In this document: piece by piece, positions 1 through 4,505 of the stretch
Layout of the letters: each line of letters opens with the position of its first letter
Numbering within the stretch: position 1 is the stretch's first letter
Source: an uncultured bacterium
GTDB taxonomy: Bacteria; Bacteroidota; Bacteroidia; Bacteroidales; Paludibacteraceae
Assembly (NCBI GenBank): GCA_946183755.1
Contig: CAMHCZ010000130.1
Span: forward strand, 1-5,011
Direction: 5' to 3'
DNA: 5,011 nt
Translations under genes and position numbers: made by a program
The notes under the pieces: model-generated
What the model saw: only the letters and a program-made list of their open reading frames with translations
The model's database searches: none
Told to the model about the DNA's origin: nothing

Positions 1-113
1 GTGACCGAAAGTTCATGGCGCTAAAAGAGTCGCTTCGCGAGAAATCAAGCAAATAGCAACAAATCAGACAGAATGTTCTATTTGAACGATTTGATTCTAT
101 TTTGATGGATTTC

Positions 114-126
114 TGTCCGCAGGACA
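114..126. repeat. Short inverted repeat (TGTCC-GCA-GGACA)
   Basis: A perfect 5-bp stem with a 3-base loop: TGTCC at 114-118 pairs with GGACA at 122-126. It lies in non-coding DNA 25 bp before a second inverted repeat. It is too short, and lacks a T-run, to be an intrinsic terminator. It could be part of a dispersed intergenic element, but this cannot be shown from one copy. Confidence 0.35.
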
Positions 127-150
127 CAGGATTAATATTTTCCGGCATTG

Positions 151-173
151 TAGGGGCGAATAATCATTCGCCT
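151..173. repeat. Intergenic inverted repeat, GGCGAAT-AATC-ATTCGCC
   Basis: GGCGAAT (155-161) and ATTCGCC (166-172) form a perfect 7-bp stem around AATC, and G154/T173 can add a wobble pair. No T-run follows, so it is not a standard terminator. The 'TAGGGGCGAAT...ATTCGCC' form resembles short palindromic units that recur between genes in many bacterial genomes. That resemblance is from memory, and only one copy occurs in this window. Confidence 0.45.
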
Positions 174-365
174 ATGCAAACACAGCCAGCCAAATTTTAA
201 CATTTGCGGAACACCCGCCCGAACAGCCAAAGAAATATTTGATTATCAAGATATTACAAAACATGGCGTGCATAACGCAATATACGCAGAACCACCATGA
301 ATGCTTTTTTTTCGCAGCGAGCGATAAAAAAACGGCAAAAAAAACACGGAAATAGAAAAAATGTA

Positions 366-373
366 TAACTTTG
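366..373 (+). promoter_or_regulatory. Bacteroidetes-type -7 promoter element for the lipoprotein pair
   Basis: TAACTTTG matches the Bacteroidetes -7 consensus TAnnTTTG at all six fixed positions. It would place the RNA start near 380, giving a leader of about 50 bases before the ATG at 433. No TTTG -33 element stands at the usual distance. The upstream 325-360 stretch is very A-rich and might act as an upstream element. The placement before two well-formed lipoprotein genes supports the call. Confidence 0.6.
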
Positions 374-432
374 CCCTCATCAAATTAAGAATTGAAAACT
401 TTATTTATCATTAAACAAAACATTTTAGAAAA

Positions 433-861
433 ATGAAGAAGTTATTCGTATTATCAGTTTCAGCTCTTCTCGCAGGAGCAATGATTGTATCTTGCTCAAA
501 GAAGCAGGAGGAGGCACCAGCAGCTGACACAGATTCAGTAGCTGTAGTAGTAGCAGACTCAGCAGTAGTTGACACTGTAAAGGTTGACTCTGTAGTAGTA
601 GAGGAGCCTAAGGCTGAGGCTAAGCCAGCAGCTAAGAAGGCAGCTAAGAAAGAGGTAAAGAAGGAAGAGCCTAAGGCTGAAGAGGCAGCAGCACCTGCAC
701 CAGTAGCAGAGCCAGCTCCAGCACCAGCAACTCCAGCAGAAAGACGTGCAGCAGCTAAGGCAGCAGGTCAGGAGGCAGCTAGCACAGCAATGACTCCAGC
801 ACAGAGACGTGCAGCAGCTAAGGCAGCTAAGGCTGCAGCAGCAGCGGCAGCAGCTCAGTAA
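433..861 (+). CDS. Low-complexity Ala/Lys/Pro-rich lipoprotein, function unknown
   Basis: The product is a 142-residue predicted lipoprotein. Its signal peptide (MKK, then a hydrophobic core at about 4-19) ends at Cys21 in the context IVSC, a relaxed lipobox suited to signal peptidase II. The mature chain is low complexity. Residues 32-58 repeat D-S/T-V with valine runs. Residues 59-100 are rich in Lys, Glu, Ala and Pro, like the periplasm-spanning segment of TonB-type proteins. The C-terminus carries two copies of TPA(E/Q)RRAAAKAA (100-111 and 121-132) and ends in poly-Ala-Gln. Alanine makes up about one third of the chain, encoded almost only by GCA and GCT, which suggests strong expression. 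No enzymatic domain is visible. A structural or peptidoglycan/nucleic-acid-contacting role for the basic tail is only a guess. The ATG follows an A-rich leader without a Shine-Dalgarno sequence. The second lipoprotein gene follows 45 bp later and is probably co-transcribed. Confidence 0.85.
   Translation: MKKLFVLSVSALLAGAMIVSCSKKQEEAPAADTDSVAVVVADSAVVDTVKVDSVVVEEPKAEAKPAAKKAAKKEVKKEEPKAEEAAAPAPVAEPAPAPATPAERRAAAKAAGQEAASTAMTPAQRRAAAKAAKAAAAAAAAQ
730..828 (+). repeat. Tandem 21-codon duplication encoding TPA(E/Q)RRAAAKAA
   Basis: Two near-identical 36-base segments, 730-765 and 793-828, are offset by 63 bases in frame. They differ only around the Glu/Gln codon and its neighbour. The encoded motif is basic and alanine-rich, probably helical. 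The (GCA)-rich tract that follows at 832-855 ends the gene. This fits growth of the gene's 3' end by in-frame duplication. Confidence 0.75.
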
Positions 862-906
862 TATACTAATAGACTTTTATATTAACCAATTTAATTTTTA
901 AAGATT

Positions 907-1299
907 ATGAAAAAATTCTTTTTAGCAATGTTGGTAGCAGCAGCTACAATGGTTAGCTTCACTTCTTGTAACAAGGACGACAAGGACGATGCAACAGCAC
1001 CAGAGGCAGAATACATATTCGCAGGAACTACTGACCATGGCGCATCTTCTTTCGCACTCGTACTTTCAACTGGCGAGGCAGGAAATCTCTTCGCTTTCAC
1101 ATCAGTAGAGGATGGTATTACTGCTGTTTATTCAGGAGAGTTCTCATTCAGTGGCAACAAGTTGATTCTTAAGTACGACAATGGTGCAATTGAGGAACTC
1201 ACAGCTGACGTAGACATCACTTCTAAGGGTCTTAAGAAGGTTAAGAGCTTGACTTACGACCTCGGTGACGGAACAGTAAGATTGGACAAGGAAGACTAA
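907..1299 (+). CDS. Small surface-type lipoprotein, hypothetical
   Basis: The 130-residue product has a signal peptide (MKK, hydrophobic core 4-19) and lipobox FTSC with Cys21. It is followed by NKDDKDD, an acidic K-D-D pattern of the kind known as a lipoprotein export signal in Bacteroidetes, which directs lipoproteins to the outer face of the outer membrane. The mature domain (about 34-127) alternates short hydrophobic strands with Gly/Asp turns, for example EYIFAGTT, YSGEFSFSGNKLILKYDNG and LTYDLGDGTVRLD. It therefore looks like a small beta-sandwich or lipocalin-like barrel, but no family is recognised with confidence. The ATG at 907 follows an A/T-rich 45-bp gap after the first lipoprotein gene. 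No clear promoter lies between them, so they probably share a transcript that ends at the terminator at 1314-1348. Confidence 0.85.
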   Translation: MKKFFLAMLVAAATMVSFTSCNKDDKDDATAPEAEYIFAGTTDHGASSFALVLSTGEAGNLFAFTSVEDGITAVYSGEFSFSGNKLILKYDNGAIEELTADVDITSKGLKKVKSLTYDLGDGTVRLDKED

Positions 1300-1313
1300 T
1301 CACAACAATACTT

Positions 1314-1348
1314 AAAAAAAAGCGTCTCAAAATGAGGCGCTTTTTTTT
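1314..1348 (+). terminator. Strong intrinsic terminator, potentially bidirectional
   Basis: The sequence 1321-1329 pairs with 1333-1341 in a 9-bp stem (one G-U pair) around an AAA loop, followed by eight T's (1341-1348). Eight A's (1314-1321) precede it, so the minus strand also reads as a hairpin followed by a T-run. It starts 15 bases after the stop codon of the second lipoprotein gene and would also stop minus-strand transcription escaping the PUR gene terminator. Confidence 0.9.
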
Positions 1349-1356
1349 ATGCCTAA

Positions 1357-1392
1357 AGAGCCGTGAGAAATCTCGCGGCTCTGTTGTTTTTT
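1357..1392 (+). terminator. Second hairpin, possible back-up terminator
   Basis: The sequence 1357-1367 pairs with 1372-1382 in an 11-bp stem with one G-U pair and an AAAT loop. A short spacer (GTTG) and six T's (1387-1392) follow. Its position directly after a strong terminator suggests a tandem terminator pair. The T-run is displaced by four bases, so it may be weaker, or it may be an unrelated intergenic palindrome. Confidence 0.55.
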
Positions 1393-1426
1393 GTGGTGGG
1401 CGGAGTGAAAGTCGCTCAGAAAAGTG

Positions 1427-1434
1427 TATATTTG
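1427..1434 (+). promoter_or_regulatory. Orphan plus-strand -7 promoter-like element
   Basis: TATATTTG matches TAnnTTTG exactly and is followed by C, as in the promoter before nusB. RNA would start near 1441. No protein gene lies downstream on this strand before the PUR gene, which runs in the opposite direction. No TTTG -33 element is at the right distance. With six fixed positions, a chance match in AT-rich DNA is possible. Confidence 0.4.
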
Positions 1435-1440
1435 CATCGT

Positions 1441-1570
1441 ATCTGATTTAAACACAGAGTGATACGAGATAACAAACAGTTAATGATTGAATTTTCGCAA
1501 AAAATATATTAATATTGCAGAAAACACAAAAAAATCCCTGCTCCGTAGATGGGGCAGGGATTTTGGTTTT
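1441..1570 (+). ncRNA. Candidate small RNA, speculative
   Basis: A transcript starting after the -7 element at 1427-1434 would run about 120 bases through a 5' hairpin (TCGTATC at 1437-1443 pairing with GATACGA at 1461-1467, perhaps truncated at its first bases). It would end at a long GC-rich stem (1531-1544 with 1551-1564) followed by TTTTGGTTTT. It has no convincing open frame and would be antisense to the 3' untranslated end of the PUR mRNA. No known RNA family is recognised. The end stem is more simply explained as the PUR gene terminator, so this rests mainly on the promoter match. Confidence 0.2.
1528..1564 (-). terminator. Intrinsic terminator of the PUR-family gene
   Basis: Read on the minus strand, a stem of up to 14 bp (1551-1564 with 1531-1544, one G-U pair) closes a 6-base loop and is followed by a T-run (complement of A's at 1528-1534). 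It lies about 20 bases past the PUR stop codon at 1585-1587. On the plus strand the stem is followed by the weaker tail TTTTGGTTTT, so it may also slow plus-strand transcription. Confidence 0.9.
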
Positions 1571-1584
1571 CGTATGAGCAGTGA

Positions 1585-1995
1585 TTATTTATCCTCGAAC
1601 TCGTCGATCTTGAAGTCGAAAGATGAGTCTGAAGACTCGCCCTCGGCAGCCTCGTTTTTGTATTCGCTGCCTACGCGCTCGCTCTTGTACTCATAATGGT
1701 TTTCTGAGGCTGGCTCCTCGCGACGAATGAATCCCATGACATCGTTGATGCCGTCTTCGAACTTCTCGAAGTCCTCTCTATAAAGGAATATCTTGTGTTT
1801 CTCGTAAGTGACTTGCGCATTCTCGTCGAATCCGTTCACCACCTTCTTGCTCTCCGTTATGGCAAGATAAAGCTCGCCCTTCCTGTTTCTTTTCACATCC
1901 AGATAATAGATTCTCTTTCCAGCCTTGATGGAGCGTGAATAGATAATCTCCTGGTCTTTCTGGTCTCTTGCCTGATTGTTTTCTTCCATGTTCAT
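1585..1995 (-). CDS. PUR-family (DUF3276) DNA/RNA-binding protein
   Basis: The 136-residue product has one PUR-alpha-like repeat (about 16-91). It opens with IYSRSIKAGKRIYYLDVK, continues with GELYLAITESKK, and ends in KHKIFLYREDFEKFEDGINDVMGFI, the usual beta-sheet-plus-helix plan with conserved basic and aromatic positions. Members of this family bind single-stranded nucleic acid and work as dimers; the best-studied bacterial example is the Borrelia PUR protein. The Bacteroidetes protein is widespread but its targets are poorly known. The tail (92-136) is acidic and probably disordered, about one third Asp/Glu. The start is drawn at the first ATG (1995). A second in-frame ATG two codons later (1989) is equally possible, as neither has a clear ribosome-binding site. 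The gene is divergent from nusB across 186 bp, and no clear -7 match was found for it there. A strong terminator follows. Confidence 0.92.
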   Translation of the reverse strand: MNMEENNQARDQKDQEIIYSRSIKAGKRIYYLDVKRNRKGELYLAITESKKVVNGFDENAQVTYEKHKIFLYREDFEKFEDGINDVMGFIRREEPASENHYEYKSERVGSEYKNEAAEGESSDSSFDFKIDEFEDK

Positions 1996-2115
1996 CTGTA
2001 TTTTTTAAGGTTTCAACAAATTATTCCCTTAGCGCAAATGCGATAAGGTTTCCAAATTTCATATTTTTTATTGATACCTCAAAGAGAAACGGCTTTTTTC
2101 TTCATGTATTTTTGC

Positions 2116-2123
2116 TATATTTG
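2116..2123 (+). promoter_or_regulatory. Bacteroidetes-type -7 element for the nusB operon
   Basis: TATATTTG followed by GCGCG matches TAnnTTTG at all fixed positions. The RNA would start near 2130, leaving a leader of about 50 bases before the GTG at 2182. A T-run at 2094-2099 stands where a -33 TTTG would be expected but lacks the G. It is the only well-formed plus-strand element between the divergent genes. Confidence 0.7.
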
Positions 2124-2129
2124 CGCGTC

Positions 2130-2145
2130 TGTAAAGCATTTTACA
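2130..2145 (+). promoter_or_regulatory. Palindrome at the predicted 5' end of the nusB transcript
   Basis: TGTAAA-GCAT-TTTACA has perfect 6-bp arms around a 4-base centre and sits right at the predicted RNA start. It could be an operator for a dimeric regulator or a weak 5' hairpin in the RNA that protects the transcript. AT-rich arms of this size can occur by chance. Confidence 0.35.
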
Positions 2146-2169
2146 CGACATAGAATAACTAACCAATTA

Positions 2170-2181
2170 GCTCTTTGAAAA
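2170..2181 (+). promoter_or_regulatory. boxA-like NusB/S10 binding site at the nusB start codon
   Basis: GCTCTTTGAAAA matches the E. coli rRNA boxA core GCTCTTTAACAA at 10 of 12 positions, including all of GCTCTTT. It lies in the nusB leader and ends directly before the GTG start codon, exactly where the ribosome must load. boxA RNA is the binding site of the NusB-S10 heterodimer, so this is a plausible feedback site. The sequence contains an in-frame TGA at 2176-2178, so it is not coding in the nusB frame. Confidence 0.6.
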
Positions 2182-3144
2182 GTGACAAACCAGGCAATCA
2201 TCAATCGAGTCCTTCTGCGCAAAAAAGTGCTGCAGAGTGTTTACGAACAGCTTAACAACGAGTCGCCCTCGCTGGACAAGGCTGTTAAGAACCTCAAGTT
2301 CAGCATCCAGCAGACATACTCCCTGTACAATTATCTGCTTCTCCTCATTGTGGACGAGACAGAGTATATATCGCAAAGAATAGACGCCGCAAGACACAAG
2401 AATCTGCCTACAGAGGAAGATCTCAACCCGAACACCAGATTCATTGACAACAAGTTCGCGGCCGTTCTGAAGTCGAATCTTGATCTCCAGGACTACATTT
2501 CCGACCACAAATTCTCGTGGACAGAGAATTACCCTGAGATACTCAAGGACATGTACGAGTTCATACAGGCGCACGACAGCTACAAGGAGTACATGGCGGC
2601 AGAGAGCACGACATTCGACGACGACAAGGAGATATGGCGCACGCTGATGAAGGACTTCGTGATAGAGAGCGAGTCGCTCGAGGCGATGCTCGAGGACTAC
2701 AGCATATTCTGGAACGACGACATGGAAGTGGTGCTCAGCTTTGTGCTTAAGACCATAAGACGCATGAGCGAGAAAGACGGTGCGGCGCAGAAGCTTCTGC
2801 CTATGTACCGCGAGGCCGACGACGAGGCATTCGGCGTGAAGCTGTTCCGCAGCGCCTTGATAAACAAGGACGAGTACACCGAGCTGATAGACAAGAACAC
2901 AAAGGGCTGGGACATCGACCGTGTGGCGTTCATGGACAAGACCATACTGCTGATAGCTGTTGCGGAGCTGCTCAATTTCCCGACAATACCAGTGAATGTG
3001 ACCATGAACGAGTACATAGAGCTCTCGAAGTCGTATTCGTCGGACAAATCGCCTGCGTTTATCAACGGAGTCTTGGACAACATTGTTAAAGACCTGACAG
3101 CAAACAACAAACTGACGAAAGTGAAAATCGTCTCAAACAAATAA
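2182..3144 (+). CDS. nusB: Transcription antitermination factor NusB, long Bacteroidetes form
   Basis: NusB pairs with ribosomal protein S10 (NusE), binds boxA RNA and joins the antitermination complex on rRNA transcripts in the cytoplasm. The C-terminal half carries the clear family signature: DIDRVAFMDKTILLIAVAELL (244-264), IPVNVTMNEYIELSKSYS (269-286) and FINGVLDNIVKDL (293-305). The first helix INRVLLRKKVLQSVYEQL (7-24) matches the NusB N-terminus. The protein has 320 residues against about 140 in E. coli. The extra sequence, roughly 30-215, lies between the first helix and the C-terminal core, and is helical and acidic. Long NusB proteins are usual in this phylum. The start is GTG at 2182: an in-frame TGA sits at 2176-2178 and no ATG occurs before the conserved helix. 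No Shine-Dalgarno sequence is visible; a boxA-like site abuts the start. yajC follows after 36 bp. Confidence 0.93.
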   Translation: MTNQAIINRVLLRKKVLQSVYEQLNNESPSLDKAVKNLKFSIQQTYSLYNYLLLLIVDETEYISQRIDAARHKNLPTEEDLNPNTRFIDNKFAAVLKSNLDLQDYISDHKFSWTENYPEILKDMYEFIQAHDSYKEYMAAESTTFDDDKEIWRTLMKDFVIESESLEAMLEDYSIFWNDDMEVVLSFVLKTIRRMSEKDGAAQKLLPMYREADDEAFGVKLFRSALINKDEYTELIDKNTKGWDIDRVAFMDKTILLIAVAELLNFPTIPVNVTMNEYIELSKSYSSDKSPAFINGVLDNIVKDLTANNKLTKVKIVSNK

Positions 3145-3180
3145 TACAAACTGAATATTAACAATTAAATCTAACAGAAA

Positions 3181-3498
3181 ATGAATCTTTCAATTCTTCT
3201 TGAAGCTCCACAGCAGGGTGGAGGCAGCGCAATGGGAAACATAATAATGATCGTCCTGATGGTCGTGGTTTTCTACTTTTTCCTTATCCGTCCACAGCAA
3301 AAGAGACAAAAAGAAATAAGAAAATTCCAGGAGTCAGTGACTAACGGCACAGAGGTCATCACTTCCGGCGGCATCTACGGCAAGGTAAAGGACGTCAAGG
3401 AGAAATACTTCGTAGTGGAGATAGCCGACGGCGTCAAGGTGAGCGTGGACAAGAGCAATGTGTTCGCTGTTCCTGCTCAGGCCGAGGAGAAGAAATAA
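3181..3498 (+). CDS. yajC: Preprotein translocase subunit YajC
   Basis: YajC is a small inner-membrane accessory subunit of the Sec translocon that associates with SecDF. The 105-residue product shows the full family plan: a short N-terminal segment with a Gly-rich patch (12-19), one membrane helix (about 20-36, IIMIVLMVVVFYFFLI), then the hallmark RPQQKRQKE (37-45). A small beta domain follows with VTNGTEVITSGGIYGKV (53-69) and the strand pair YFVVEIADGVKVSVDKSNV (76-94). The Ala/Glu/Lys tail is variable in the family. Its length is normal. The ATG follows an A-rich leader. It lies 36 bp after nusB and 32 bp before the YbbR-domain gene and is probably in the same operon. SecDF genes are not in the window. 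Confidence 0.96.
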   Translation: MNLSILLEAPQQGGGSAMGNIIMIVLMVVVFYFFLIRPQQKRQKEIRKFQESVTNGTEVITSGGIYGKVKDVKEKYFVVEIADGVKVSVDKSNVFAVPAQAEEKK

Positions 3499-3530
3499 GC
3501 ATAGTGTTGCATTCATTCCATTCATAAAAG

Positions 3531-4505
3531 ATGGAGCAGAGAATAAACACAGAAAACAACGGAAAGATTAGAATACCTTTGTCAAGGAATGTTCTAATCT
3601 TTCTTGTTTTTGTCGGCATATCGACATTCTTCTGGTTTTTGTTCGTGCTAAGCCACAAGCACACAGTGGACATAACAGTGAAGATAGAGTATCTGAACAA
3701 GCCGAAATCATACGTGCTGACCACCAATCTGCCGAAATACGTGACAGTCAGCGTAAACGACCTCGGATTCAACGAACTGGCGAATTTCTGGCGCAAGGAA
3801 GACTCTCTGGCGATAGAGATAGACCTGGCAGGCCGTTTCGACAGCACGGCGACACACTTCGGCATACAACAGTCCGAACTGCACAAGAGCCTTGCTGCCA
3901 CACTGCCAAGCACTGCCGACATCAAGCAGTTCTACCCAAAAGAGATAAACGTGGGGTACAAGCGGCTGTATCAGAAGAAAGTGCCAGTAAGGCTTGTATG
4001 CAGCGTAAACCTCAGCCGCCAGTTCACACTCAAAAGCCCAGTGAGATTCAGTCCGGACACAGTGAGCATCTTCGGACCAAAGGACGTGATAGCTAACATA
4101 AACGAGATGAAGACCACAAGCGTGAGGCTGAACAACGTGGACAAATCGCAGAACATAAACGTGGAGTTAGCCAAGCACGCGCACATAACAACAGACCCAA
4201 AGACAGTGAGCGTCAGCATAGACGTAGAGCAGTTCACAGAAAAGTCAGTGACTGTGCCAATACAATCGCTCAACATACAGAACGGCAAGCGATTAAGAAC
4301 ATTCCCTTCGGAAGTCACTTTAACGTTCAACGTCGGACTCAGCCGATACAAGCAAGTGACTGCCGCCGACTTCGAGGTGTTCGCCGACGTGGCAAACAAC
4401 GACAGCTCGAATATCTGCATATTGAGAGAGTCGCACAAACTGCCTTTCGTCAGTTCCGTGAGAATGACTCCAGACAGAGCCGAATACATAATCGAGGACA
4501 AATAA
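3531..4505 (+). CDS. YbbR/CdaR-like domain membrane protein
   Basis: The 324-residue product has a short basic N-terminus, one membrane helix (about 21-40, VLIFLVFVGISTFFWFLFVL) and a large extracytoplasmic part made of YbbR-type beta repeats. Repeat one spans about 44-142. Repeat two (about 147-232) carries the signature FSPDTVSIFGPKDVI (173-187) and ends VSVSIDVEQF. A third, weaker one begins near EKSVTVPIQSL (237-247). In Firmicutes the YbbR protein CdaR binds and regulates the diadenylate cyclase CdaA at the membrane. Whether the Bacteroidetes protein does so is unproven, since CdaA is not encoded nearby. Position between yajC and coaE is typical of the phylum. The ATG at 3531 places the basic residues just before the membrane helix as expected. 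The stop codon TAA is immediately followed by the coaE ATG, suggesting translational coupling. Confidence 0.88.
   Translation: MEQRINTENNGKIRIPLSRNVLIFLVFVGISTFFWFLFVLSHKHTVDITVKIEYLNKPKSYVLTTNLPKYVTVSVNDLGFNELANFWRKEDSLAIEIDLAGRFDSTATHFGIQQSELHKSLAATLPSTADIKQFYPKEINVGYKRLYQKKVPVRLVCSVNLSRQFTLKSPVRFSPDTVSIFGPKDVIANINEMKTTSVRLNNVDKSQNINVELAKHAHITTDPKTVSVSIDVEQFTEKSVTVPIQSLNIQNGKRLRTFPSEVTLTFNVGLSRYKQVTAADFEVFADVANNDSSNICILRESHKLPFVSSVRMTPDRAEYIIEDK

Larger units (their letters stand above)
1..432. other. Intergenic region without a recognisable gene
   Basis: No reading frame here looks like a protein gene. The first 60 bases are open only for a few codons in each forward frame (stops at 22-24 and 54-56), so at most the last residues of an upstream gene could be present, and none is recognisable. 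The region is AT-rich, with two short inverted repeats (114-126 and 151-173), long A and T runs at 305-360, and a promoter-like element at 366-373. A 30-codon frame at 263-355 has no support. Confidence 0.6.

Noticed and set aside
1..56. Possible tail of an upstream gene, or an ATG on the minus strand at 16-14 starting a leftward gene
   Set aside because: Only 5 to 18 codons are visible and none resembles a known protein end or start.
305..332. T-run and A-run flanking a TCGC/GCGA stem, terminator-like at first sight
   Set aside because: The T-run precedes the stem on both strands and a T-T mismatch breaks the arm, so it cannot act as an intrinsic terminator.
263..355. A 30-codon ATG-started frame in the first intergenic region
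   Set aside because: It is rich in Lys runs made by A-tracts, has no initiation context and ends just before the promoter-like element of the lipoprotein gene.
2035..2056. TTTG motifs on the minus strand as a promoter for the PUR gene
   Set aside because: None has TA at the proper distance and their spacing does not fit the -33/-7 arrangement.
2167..2574. Minus-strand open frame of 135 codons opposite nusB
   Set aside because: It is a shadow of nusB, whose NusB motifs are unmistakable in the plus frame.
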